Below are positions 35,329 to 42,132 of a stretch of 64,000 bases of DNA, piece by piece. Source of the DNA: a virus; the IMG/VR virus record IMGVR_UViG_3300042691_040362, positions 1-64,000 of that record. The stretch is one strand, 5' to 3'. The position numbers and the translations under genes were made by a program. Numbering within the stretch: position 1 is the first letter of the stretch; each line of letters opens with the position of its first letter. The notes under the pieces were generated by a model. It was not told where the DNA came from. It saw nothing but the letters and a program-made list of their open reading frames with translations, and did no database searches.

Positions 35329-36699
35329 ATGGCAAAAGTCTTAGAAAATATATTTAATCCTTCAATAGATGAAATAGCTCAAACATACACAATTCAGTCT
35401 TGGCACGTTTCACAATCAGTAGATGCATTAACGGCTGCTGAGGCATATGATATTTCAATTAGTGGATCTTTAAATGTTACCGGATCATCAAATGTAACTG
35501 GTTCACTATCAGTAATAGGAACTGTAGTAAACGGAACTGTAGGTAATGATGCAGCTGGACTATTCTCACATGCTGAAGGTAACTCTTCAATAGCATCAGG
35601 TAGTTATTCTCATGCTGAAGGAGAATCTACTCAAGCAGTTGGATATGCTTCTCATGCTGAAGGAGATAGTACTTTAGCCTCAGGTTCATATTCACATGCT
35701 GAAGGTAACTCTTCAATAGCATCAGGTAGTTATTCTCATGCTGAGGGAATAGGAAGTAAAGCAATTGGAAATGGTTCACATGCTGAAGGAAATGGAAATG
35801 TAGCTAGCGGAAATGGTTCACATGCTGAAGGAAGTGCAACAATAGCTAGTGGTCCTTATAGTCATGCTGAGGGAACATCAACAATAGCTAGTGGTAATAC
35901 TAGTCATGCTGAGGGAACATCAACTATTGCTAGTAATAATAATAGTCATGCTGAGGGAGTAAAAACAATAGCAATGGGAATTAGTACTCATGCTGAAGGT
36001 TCTGGTTCAATTGCATCTGGTTCATTTTCACATGCTGAAGGGGGATTCACAATTGCATCTGGTTCATTCTCACATACTGAAGGATTAATTACTAAAACTG
36101 TAGGAATTGCTGCTCATGCTGAGGGAAATAGTACTCAAGCAATAGGAAATGCTTCACATGCTGAAGGTGCTTTCACTCAAGCAATAGGGGGTGCTTCACA
36201 TGCTGAAGGTTATTATTCGTTAGCTTTAGATTTTTATTCACATGCTGAAGGATATGAAACAACAGCTTCAAATTTTGCCTCACATGCTGAAGGAATTAAC
36301 ACAAAAGCTTTAGGTCCATATTCACATGCTGAAGGGAATAGTGCTATAGCAATAGGACAATATTCACACGCTGAAGGATTTAGTACTATAGCAATAGGAG
36401 ATGCTTCACATGCTGAGGGAACTAATACAGTAGCATCTGGTTCATTCCAAACAGTAGTAGGTTCATATAATGTTCAAAATAATACAGGCTCTAAGTTTAT
36501 TGTTGGTATTGGAAATTCAACAACTAGGAAAGATGGATTTACAGTAGATGCAGATGTTAATTTATCTGGTTCTGTTATGATTCCAACAAACACAGCAAAT
36601 CCTTCCTCTCCAAAAACAGGATCTATGTATTTCAACCCAACAACTAATTTATTATATATTTATAATGGTACAGCTTGGAAATCAGCATCTTTTTCATAA
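35329..36699 (+). CDS. HAEG-repeat fibre/adhesin protein, 456 aa
   Basis: After an N-terminal region (residues 1-80) the protein has 21 copies of a unit close to SHAEGxxTxASGxY with period about 14 residues, from about residue 80 to 370. This is the YadA-head left-handed beta-roll pattern seen in trimeric adhesins and phage tail fibres. The C-terminus (GSMYFNPTTNLLYIYNGTAWKSASFS) is the ending typical of fibre-like phage proteins in Bacteroidota. Probably trimeric and receptor-binding; no signal peptide. Preceded by CAATATTTATAATAAAA. Confidence 0.87.
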   Translation: MAKVLENIFNPSIDEIAQTYTIQSWHVSQSVDALTAAEAYDISISGSLNVTGSSNVTGSLSVIGTVVNGTVGNDAAGLFSHAEGNSSIASGSYSHAEGESTQAVGYASHAEGDSTLASGSYSHAEGNSSIASGSYSHAEGIGSKAIGNGSHAEGNGNVASGNGSHAEGSATIASGPYSHAEGTSTIASGNTSHAEGTSTIASNNNSHAEGVKTIAMGISTHAEGSGSIASGSFSHAEGGFTIASGSFSHTEGLITKTVGIAAHAEGNSTQAIGNASHAEGAFTQAIGGASHAEGYYSLALDFYSHAEGYETTASNFASHAEGINTKALGPYSHAEGNSAIAIGQYSHAEGFSTIAIGDASHAEGTNTVASGSFQTVVGSYNVQNNTGSKFIVGIGNSTTRKDGFTVDADVNLSGSVMIPTNTANPSSPKTGSMYFNPTTNLLYIYNGTAWKSASFS

Positions 36700-36731
36700 A
36701 CTAAATTTGAAACCAATTAAAACCACATATC

Positions 36732-37508
36732 ATGAAACCGCAAAACACTCTCAAAGGGTTGTTAATAGTGGTTATGTTAGTACTTAATACTTTATTTGGT
36801 TTTTCACAATTAACATGTGATCTGGATGATCCATATTTAAATCATTTTCAATATTCAATACCCTCATTTATACAATTATACAATGGAGGGTATTGTGTTT
36901 CCTCCTCATACATCTCAGATACAACTATCTACATGAAGTTCTATCCTGAGGGGAAAAACGGAATCATATATTGGGGCTATTCCTCACCAATGGGGTATCC
37001 TTTATATGTGGATAGTATTAAAATATATGATAGTAGTTGTCGTTTAATTTCTATAGGACAAGGAGTAAGTGGTCTATCTAACTCATTATATTATGTTAAG
37101 TTCGTTATACGAACCACATTTATTGATAATTTCTGTCCATATTTCCTCCCTGCTAATCCATTAATGGTTACTTTTGGAATGATAAAATTAGAGAAAATAG
37201 AAATGTATATTCAAGTGGATTGGACTACATTATCCGAATCAAATAGCGACTACTTTGTAGTACAATACAGCTATGATTTGAACAATTGGAGAAATGCAAC
37301 TAATATACCTTCATCTCAAAATAGTTCAACAAACAGATACTATTCAACAAAATTTACCCCACCATATTCAGGTATGGTGTATGTTAGAATTGCAGAATAC
37401 GATTTGAATGGAAACGCTATATATAGCAATCCAGAATATATTTATTTTAATTTTGAAAACCAAAATACATCTGTTTATGATTTAGCAGGAAGACTTTTAA
37501 GAAATTAA
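36732..37508 (+). CDS. Exported protein, T9SS-cargo-like, 258 aa
   Basis: Signal peptide MKPQNTLKGLLIVVMLVLNTLFGFSQ. Residues about 155-250 read MYIQVDWTTLSESNSDYFVVQYSYDLNNWRNAT ... YVRIAEYDLNGNAIYSNPEYIYF, the fibronectin-like domain that precedes sorting tails in secreted Bacteroidota proteins, and it ends SVYDLAGRLLRN, a truncated type A-like sorting motif. Probably secreted; N-terminal half unassigned. Confidence 0.78.
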   Translation: MKPQNTLKGLLIVVMLVLNTLFGFSQLTCDLDDPYLNHFQYSIPSFIQLYNGGYCVSSSYISDTTIYMKFYPEGKNGIIYWGYSSPMGYPLYVDSIKIYDSSCRLISIGQGVSGLSNSLYYVKFVIRTTFIDNFCPYFLPANPLMVTFGMIKLEKIEMYIQVDWTTLSESNSDYFVVQYSYDLNNWRNATNIPSSQNSSTNRYYSTKFTPPYSGMVYVRIAEYDLNGNAIYSNPEYIYFNFENQNTSVYDLAGRLLRN

Positions 37509-37518
37509 GCTAAATGAT

Positions 37519-37549
37519 TGGGATTACAAAATTTTTATTTATATATTTA
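37519..37549 (+). promoter_or_regulatory. Promoter-like element
   Basis: TGGGATTAC, 13 nt, ATATATTTA; for the gene at 37591, 41 nt downstream. Confidence 0.6.
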
Positions 37550-37590
37550 CTTCAATAAAAAAAATAAATAATTAACTAAAAACAAGTTTT

Positions 37591-37836
37591 ATGAAAAACA
37601 CAAATCAAAAATCACTTAAGCGCCGAATGAATCGCACAGCAATTCTTTCATTTTACAATGCACGTTATTTTAATGGAGATATAGCTCGTTTATCTGAAAA
37701 AACAGGCTATTCAACTTCACACATTTCAAATGTAATTGCTGGGCGCCGTAGCGTTTCAAACACACTTGCTGATGCAATGTACTACATTTCTTGTCGCCGT
37801 ACTAAAAATTCTGAAGTTTGGGCAAAACAAGCATAA
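37591..37836 (+). CDS. HTH transcription regulator, XRE-like, 81 aa
   Basis: NGDIARLSEKTGYSTSHISNVIAGRRSVSNTLADAMYYI is a helix-turn-helix of XRE/lambda-repressor type, with a recognition helix STSHISNVI and the usual hydrophobic spacing. Small basic N-terminus. Likely a repressor of neighbouring phage promoters. Followed by a hairpin. Confidence 0.82.
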   Translation: MKNTNQKSLKRRMNRTAILSFYNARYFNGDIARLSEKTGYSTSHISNVIAGRRSVSNTLADAMYYISCRRTKNSEVWAKQA

Positions 37837-37852
37837 AATTTGTTAATTTAAC

Positions 37853-37879
37853 GGGTGGCTCTACGGGGCTACCCATTTT
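37853..37879 (+). terminator. Hairpin terminator
   Basis: Stem GGGTGGC/GCTACCC (one wobble) with loop TCTACGGG, followed by ATTTTTA. Confidence 0.7.
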
Positions 37880-37890
37880 TAGTTTAGTTT

Positions 37891-38088
37891 ATGAAAAATA
37901 AAATTATCAACTTTTTCACACATTTAATTAAAGGAAAACTAATTACTATTCCGTTAGTACGGGACGGTAAACCAACAGGTCAATGGGTTGAATGTTATAA
38001 AAACGATAAGTATTATAAAATTTTAGTTTCCCAATATGGAGAACCACTCCCAAACCAAATAGAGGTAGAACCAATAAAAGACTTATAA
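37891..38088 (+). CDS. Hypothetical protein, 65 aa
   Basis: A short basic protein (KLITIPLVRDGKPTGQWVECYKNDKYYKILVSQYG). Starts directly after a terminator region. Unknown. Confidence 0.68.
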   Translation: MKNKIINFFTHLIKGKLITIPLVRDGKPTGQWVECYKNDKYYKILVSQYGEPLPNQIEVEPIKDL

Positions 38089-38089
38089 T

Positions 38090-38410
38090 ATGTTTAGAAT
38101 AGGACAAAAAGTAATATGTGTTGATGATAGGCTTGATCCTAATCGAAATTTACCTCCATTGGTTTTTCCTAAAAAAGGTACTACATACACTATACGAGGA
38201 ATATATGTCGCTAGAACCAACGAAACAGCGCTTTTACTTGAGGAAATAGTAAATCCATACCAAACACGTGATGGACAAGAGATAGGTTTTAAATCAAGTA
38301 GATTTCGTTCATTAGTGGAGGATGGTTTAATTGAGGAATTGTTGAGTAGAATAATTGATGAGGTAAAAGAGGAAATTTTAAAGGAAGAGTTAGCTGGGAT
38401 TACAGATTAA
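38090..38410 (+). CDS. SH3-like small protein, 106 aa
   Basis: RIGQKVICVDDRL ... FPKKGTTYTIRGIYVARTNETALLLEEIVN fits a small SH3-type barrel common in short phage proteins; the C-terminal helix LIEELLSRIIDEVKEEILKEEL is acidic. The promoter of the RNA region lies inside its last codons. Confidence 0.72.
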   Translation: MFRIGQKVICVDDRLDPNRNLPPLVFPKKGTTYTIRGIYVARTNETALLLEEIVNPYQTRDGQEIGFKSSRFRSLVEDGLIEELLSRIIDEVKEEILKEELAGITD

Positions 38411-38425
38411 ATTTTTATATATTTA
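38395..38425 (+). promoter_or_regulatory. Promoter-like element for the RNA region
   Basis: TGGGATTAC, 13 nt, ATATATTTA. The box overlaps the end of the gene at 38090; the following 600 nt hold no protein gene, so this element probably drives the structured RNA and tRNA-like array. Confidence 0.65.
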
Positions 38426-38439
38426 AGTATAAGAAAAAT

Positions 38440-38595
38440 AAAATAACCTGTACCCTTGAAAAACTCGTATTGTTCAGAGAGGAGTCATATTCGTATATGG
38501 TACACCCACTAAAGCAGGTGTCAGTATTTGGAGTACACTTTGATAGATAAGCAGGTTAGTTCCGATATAAAAGGGTAATAGAATAAGGAGCAAAT
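38440..38595 (+). ncRNA. Structured RNA candidate with pseudoknot
   Basis: No ORF of useful length. AACCTG (38445-38450) is complementary to CAGGTT (38552-38557), and the adjacent TACCCTT (38451-38457) to AAGGGTA (38571-38577); the two helices cross, so they would form a pseudoknot. Inside are hairpins CATAT-TCGT-ATATG (38486-38499) and ACACC/GGTGT (38502-38521). Located between a promoter and the first tRNA-like element. Comparison with large phage RNAs that sit by tRNA genes (ROOL, GOLLD) is sensible but not established. Confidence 0.6.
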
Positions 38596-38708
38596 AGTCA
38601 GGTGGCGGAATTGGTAGACGCTCATTCTTATGTATATGTTATAAACGCATAAGATGATAAAAATCGAGATAACAGGTAGGTTTACAGGTTCGAATCCTGT
38701 CCTGACTA
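38596..38708 (+). ncRNA. tRNA-like element A
   Basis: 113 nt. Outer arms are tRNA: acceptor AGTCAGG/CCTGACT-A, D-arm GGCGGAATTGGTAGACGC (leucine-type), T-arm ACAGG-TTCGAAT-CCTGT. The centre lacks a 5-bp/7-nt anticodon arm. Instead CATTCTTATG and CATAAGATG pair as a long stem with one bulge and a 15-nt loop. Not a canonical tRNA. Confidence 0.7.
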
Positions 38709-38934
38709 CAATGAGTAAGAGATACTCAGCAGACTTGTCAATGTCTCATTTAAACTTGATAGGGTATTAGACTGGACATCCTGAAACGCCAGTCTCGTGG
38801 GAATAAAGGGACAGCACAAACCCTCCCAGTAGTGTGATTTTAGAGTTCATGTGGTAAGACACTAATGGTTAGAGTTTTTAAGAAAACAAAACCGTTAAAA
38901 TCCACTCACCAGTAATCTCAAGGTGGGGAAACAT
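38709..38934 (+). ncRNA. Structured RNA candidate between tRNA-like elements A and B
   Basis: A gene-free stretch rich in local helices: AGACTGG/CCAGTCT (38769-38795), GGG/CCC enclosing AGGG/CCCT (38799-38827), GATTTTA/TAAAATC (38836-38902), and a CTCACC/GGTGGG hairpin near 38905-38927. A 19-codon reading frame begins at 38710 but looks incidental. With 38440-38595 and elements A and B it makes a nearly continuous 570-nt structured interval. Confidence 0.55.
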
Positions 38935-39011
38935 AGTCAGGAGTGTAATGAGGCATGGTGCCAAGTCCTTTTAAAGGTTACTTATTACAGGTTCGAATCC
39001 TGTCCTGACTA
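38935..39011 (+). ncRNA. tRNA-like element B
   Basis: 77 nt, the closest in size to a normal tRNA. Acceptor AGTCAGG/CCTGACT-A and T-arm as in element A; the D-arm region is different (AGTGTAATGAGGC). A 7-nt loop TTTTAAA closed by CC/GG could be an anticodon loop (anticodon UUA), but the rest of that stem is imperfect. Confidence 0.62.
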
Positions 39012-39026
39012 CTAAATAAATAAATA

Positions 39027-39884
39027 ATGAAATTTAAACTACTAAAATTAATCCCATTAAATGTATTTCTAAAATTTAGAATATGGGTAATATGTAAATT
39101 CTTACCTTATCTTTTAAACAACGAAAGAACACCTTATTCTAAAGATGGATATGAATTATCATTTAAAGATGATTTTGATGAATTTAATAAATCAATTTGG
39201 CAAGACATGCCATATTTTGGACATAGATTTCATCCAGGCAATATTGTAAATAATGGAACTGCACCTTATCAATATCATGATTCAAGTTGTATATCTGTAA
39301 AAGATTCTATACTTAGATTAGAATGTAATGATACACCTACCACTATTAACTATGTTGATTATAATGGAGATTATTATGGAACATTTAAAATACCATACCA
39401 AGTTGGTTGGATACAAACCATGCCTAATACATTTCAACAAAAATATGGTTATTTTGAAATTAGATCAAAATCTCCAAATAGTGGTGGAACTTGGCCAGCG
39501 TTTTGGTTAGCATCTACTGAGGCTTGGCCTCCAGAAATTGATATATTTGAAATTTATACTTCTGATGGTCAAACACGATCTACCTCAACTATTCATTGGG
39601 GAAAAGATCCAAAACATCCAATGACTGGATTTGGTCATACAACACTACCGTTAAATTCTGATTTCTCAGTGTTTGGATGTGATTGGAATGAAAAAAATAT
39701 TAAAATATATTATAACGGTTGGTTAGTTAGAGTTTTTCCTACACCAAATGATTTTAAATATGAAATGAATATTATTATTAACAATGGTGTTCAAACTGAT
39801 GAAACAGGTTTAAATAGAGAAAGCATAATATCACCAAATTATTTTGAAGTAGATTATGTAAAAGTTTGGAAAAAAATAAAATAG
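39027..39884 (+). CDS. GH16 family glycoside hydrolase (beta-glucanase-like)
   Basis: 285 aa. GYFEIRSKSPNSGGTWPAFWLASTEAWPPEIDIFEIY contains the GH16 catalytic motif E-I-D-I-F-E (nucleophile E170, acid/base E175); LSFKDDFDEFNKSIWQ opens the domain and HWGKDPKHPMTGFGH and YYNGWLVR follow. A hydrophobic N-terminal segment (residues 9-30) may be a signal or anchor. It should cleave beta-1,3/1,4-glucan-type polysaccharide, possibly host capsule. It sits between tRNA-like elements B and C, and its TAG stop uses the first two bases of element C. Confidence 0.9.
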   Translation: MKFKLLKLIPLNVFLKFRIWVICKFLPYLLNNERTPYSKDGYELSFKDDFDEFNKSIWQDMPYFGHRFHPGNIVNNGTAPYQYHDSSCISVKDSILRLECNDTPTTINYVDYNGDYYGTFKIPYQVGWIQTMPNTFQQKYGYFEIRSKSPNSGGTWPAFWLASTEAWPPEIDIFEIYTSDGQTRSTSTIHWGKDPKHPMTGFGHTTLPLNSDFSVFGCDWNEKNIKIYYNGWLVRVFPTPNDFKYEMNIIINNGVQTDETGLNRESIISPNYFEVDYVKVWKKIK

Positions 39885-39967
39885 TCAGGTGTCTGAATTG
39901 GCTAAGTACCCTGAGCCCATCTTAGTAATGGGTAGGGGAGATACAGGTTCGAATCCTGTCCTGACTA
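39883..39967 (+). ncRNA. tRNA-like element C
   Basis: 85 nt. Same acceptor and T-arm; D-arm region TGTCTGAATTGGCTAAG. The centre has a perfect 17-nt arm CCCAT-CTTAGTA-ATGGG (would-be anticodon UAG, Leu CUA) but it is lifted by an extra CCCT/AGGG helix with a GAG/T internal loop. So the anticodon arm is elongated compared with a tRNA. Confidence 0.66.
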
Positions 39968-39984
39968 CAAAAAGAATTAAAATT

Positions 39985-40200
39985 ATGAAAGGTGCAATGA
40001 CATTAAAACATCGTAAAAATATTGTAAGAGAAGTGAAATCTCGTATCAGTAAAGAGATTAAGGATTACAACGATAAAGAAGTTGGACAACAAGAATCTAT
40101 TCTTGATGAATATATTGAAAAAGTATGTGTTGAAAAGGGATGGGAATTAGTTCATTTTTATTGTGAAGAAGGAAAAATTTTAGATAAGATATTAAAATAG
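39985..40200 (+). CDS. Hypothetical basic protein, 71 aa
   Basis: ATG at 39985 chosen: upstream codons of the frame lie in tRNA-like element C. Helical (LKHRKNIVREVKSRISKEIKDYNDKEVG ... EKVCVEKGWELVHFYCEEGKILDKILK). Its TAG stop includes the first two bases of element D. Unknown. Confidence 0.68.
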   Translation: MKGAMTLKHRKNIVREVKSRISKEIKDYNDKEVGQQESILDEYIEKVCVEKGWELVHFYCEEGKILDKILK

Positions 40201-40297
40201 TCAGGTGGCGGAATTGGTAGACGCAGTTAGTTATAAGCACCAATAAGACTTGTAACAACGTACCGATAGTATGCAGGTTCGAATCCTGTCCTGACTT
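40199..40297 (+). ncRNA. tRNA-like element D
   Basis: 99 nt. Acceptor and leucine-type D-arm as in A; T-arm GCAGG-TTCGAAT-CCTGT; discriminator T. The centre can fold as AGT/ACT, an internal TAG/G loop, TTAT/ATAA and an 8-nt loop, again an elongated non-canonical arm. Confidence 0.68.
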
Positions 40298-40311
40298 CAA
40301 AAATAAATAAT

Positions 40312-40548
40312 ATGAGACGATTAAACGAAAATGAGTATCTAATTTTAGAAAATTGGAAAAATGTTAAAATTGAAGATTGTGATTTAGGTATACAATTATG
40401 GTGTAATAATTTGGTTGGTAAGGGTATTTTGCGTAGATATAACAAACAATACATTTTAACAAAATTAGGAAAAAAACATACTGAGATTGGTAGACCAAAA
40501 TTTACATGGGTACAAAATGATTGGTTCGAAAGTGTTGAGTTATTATAA
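40312..40548 (+). CDS. Hypothetical protein, winged-helix-like, 78 aa
   Basis: RLNENEYLILENWKNVKIEDCDLGIQLWCNNLVGKGILRRYNKQYILTKLGKKHTEIG has the helix-helix-helix-strand-strand layout of a small winged helix (LVGKGILRR ... YILTKLG). Sits between tRNA-like elements D and E. Function inferred only from pattern. Confidence 0.68.
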   Translation: MRRLNENEYLILENWKNVKIEDCDLGIQLWCNNLVGKGILRRYNKQYILTKLGKKHTEIGRPKFTWVQNDWFESVELL

Positions 40549-40551
40549 AAT

Positions 40552-40659
40552 AGTCAGGTGGCGAAATGGTAGACGCTAGAAAGAATGTAAAACAATTGAG
40601 TAATCTCTGCCAGTATCATTCACAGGGGTTACATACAGGTTCGAATCCTGTCCTGACTA
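40552..40659 (+). ncRNA. tRNA-like element E
   Basis: 108 nt. Acceptor, T-arm and leucine-type D-arm (GGCGAAATGGTAGACGC) conserved. In the centre ATGTAA can pair with TTACAT over a long loop, or GAATG with CATTC; no canonical anticodon arm. Confidence 0.67.
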
Positions 40660-40664
40660 CAAAA

Positions 40665-41017
40665 GGGGTTCTTTGACATAATAAGAAAGGAAAATTAATA
40701 TGGAAACAATGTATTTTACTTTTGGAGTACTAACGATGGTTGCTATGATTTTGGTTGGAGCAATTGTTTATGGTATTGTAAAGGTGTTTAAACAAGAAAA
40801 ACAAATCAAAGATATCCAAAAGGATATTCAATGGAATTATAATGATATGAGTGATCGATTTAGAGATGTTTATCAGAAAATTGAAAACAGTTATGTAAAT
40901 TCTAGAGACATATCTAACGCATATACAGATATGCGGATTGATAAACTGGAAGACAAATTAACAGGAAATAGCACAAAAAAATTAATTAAAGGATAAATTT
41001 AACCCGTCGAAGAACCC
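40665..41017 (+). repeat. Inverted repeat flanking one gene
   Basis: GGGTTCTTTGAC at 40665-40676 and GTCGAAGAACCC at 41006-41017 are complementary over 12 bases with one wobble, bracketing the gene at 40700. The right copy is followed by a run of T, so it could close a transcript-length helix or act as a terminator. Confidence 0.6.
40700..40996 (+). CDS. Membrane protein with coiled coil, 98 aa
   Basis: One N-terminal membrane span (residues 5-29: FTFGVLTMVAMILVGAIVYGIV), then a charged coiled coil (QEKQIKDIQKDIQWNYND) and a polar tail. Preceded by AAAGGAAAATTAATATGG, unlike the usual AGTTATG leader. Enclosed by the inverted repeat. Unknown. Confidence 0.72.
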   Translation: METMYFTFGVLTMVAMILVGAIVYGIVKVFKQEKQIKDIQKDIQWNYNDMSDRFRDVYQKIENSYVNSRDISNAYTDMRIDKLEDKLTGNSTKKLIKG

Positions 41018-41037
41018 TTTTTTATATATTTATTAGT

Positions 41038-41304
41038 ATGGGAAAAATTTGTTTTTCAATCGTTTTTTTATTAACAGTATGGGGTTGTAAAACTAATACA
41101 TTTTATACTGATCATATTATAGTTACAAAAAATGATGGATATAAAGATACTATCCAATATTCGTATTGGAATAAATTTGAAATGGATGCTTTCAAATTAG
41201 AATGGATATTAAAACAAAAAAATATCAGAATGAAAGATGTGCAATTTATAGATTTTACCCAAGGACCAAAAATTGAATTTAACAAAAAATACCAACCCAA
41301 ATGA
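41038..41304 (+). CDS. Lipoprotein, 88 aa
   Basis: Signal sequence MGKICFSIVFLLTVWGC with the lipobox WGC(K), then a small polar domain. Probably exported and lipid-anchored. Overlaps the next gene by four bases. Function unknown. Confidence 0.74.
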   Translation: MGKICFSIVFLLTVWGCKTNTFYTDHIIVTKNDGYKDTIQYSYWNKFEMDAFKLEWILKQKNIRMKDVQFIDFTQGPKIEFNKKYQPK

Positions 41305-41912
41305 AGTTATTTTTAAACACATTACTGTTTTTGATTTACATAACAGGCTATAGTCAATCATTACAACTGGAGATAGTAGATAATTGTTCCTCAGGATACG
41401 TAGTTATCAATAACGATGAATCACCCGTCGGATATACAATGATTCATAATGGTGTAGATATATTATGTATTCTCCCCACAACAACAGATACTATATTTGA
41501 TTTACCTAGTGGAGAATATATATTACGTTCTAATGGTGAAGCACATGAACAAGTTTCATTTACTATTTCAAACACAGTTATAGACGCTACATTACATATC
41601 CCATATACCTCAGTTTGTATTGGAGATTCATATATAACACCGATTTTAAACATTTACTCCTCATATAATAATGTCTATTGGGATTTTGGTGATGGAAACA
41701 TTTCATATGATGATATCAATCCAGTTCACTACTATACTCAACCAGGTATATATACCTTAAAAGCAATAGTAAGTGAAGGTCAATGCTCTAAAATATTTGA
41801 AAGTAAGATTGTAGTTGAAAATATAAATGGAATTCAAGCCACAAATCGATTACAATACAGAACAACTAGTAACTATTATAATGTAGAAGGTAAAGTAGTA
41901 AAAAAACTATGA
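41301..41912 (+). CDS. Exported PKD-domain protein, 203 aa
   Basis: Signal peptide MKLFLNTLLFLIYITGYSQ. Residues about 95-170 carry a PKD-like domain: VYWDFGDGNISYDDINPVHYYTQPGIYTLKAIV. A second, more N-terminal beta region (DIPSGEYILRSNGEA-type strands) is unassigned. Similar to the exported proteins at 32755-35296; likely surface-exposed. Confidence 0.8.
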   Translation: MKLFLNTLLFLIYITGYSQSLQLEIVDNCSSGYVVINNDESPVGYTMIHNGVDILCILPTTTDTIFDLPSGEYILRSNGEAHEQVSFTISNTVIDATLHIPYTSVCIGDSYITPILNIYSSYNNVYWDFGDGNISYDDINPVHYYTQPGIYTLKAIVSEGQCSKIFESKIVVENINGIQATNRLQYRTTSNYYNVEGKVVKKL

Positions 41913-42088
41913 ACAACGATATTGAACGTAAAGAGTTTTGGGAAAAAGAGCTATCCAAAACTAAATCAAAAAAATGGGATGACAACGATTTAGAACAAGC
42001 ATTTGTTTCGGCAAGAAAGTTATTTCAAAACAAGTTACCACAATTTGAAACGTTTTATGACTATAAAAAGTCATTAGTTAATAAATAG
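41909..42088 (+). CDS. Hypothetical helical protein, 59 aa
   Basis: ATGA overlap with the previous gene; highly charged helix-rich protein (RKEFWEKELSKTKSKKWDDNDLEQAFVSARKLF). Stop TAG opens the next promoter box. Unknown. Confidence 0.65.
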   Translation: MNNDIERKEFWEKELSKTKSKKWDDNDLEQAFVSARKLFQNKLPQFETFYDYKKSLVNK

Positions 42089-42116
42089 GATTACAAGATC
42101 TATATCTGTATATTCA
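42086..42116 (+). promoter_or_regulatory. Promoter-like element
   Basis: TAGGATTAC, 13 nt, GTATATTCA; 16 nt before the ATG at 42133. Confidence 0.68.
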
Positions 42117-42132
42117 AGCAAATAAAAGTTAT

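Noticed and set aside
38710-38769. Nineteen-codon frame after tRNA-like element A
   Set aside because: Too short, no leader, and the bases take part in local helices; kept only as a note inside the structured RNA entry.
38596-40659. Ordinary tRNA-Leu genes
   Set aside because: D-arm and T-arm look leucine-type, but no copy provides a 5-bp stem with 7-nt anticodon loop in the right place; they are listed as tRNA-like elements instead.
38596-40659. CRISPR array
   Set aside because: The repeats are long (70-113 nt), vary in the centre, are separated by whole genes, and are tRNA-like at the ends.
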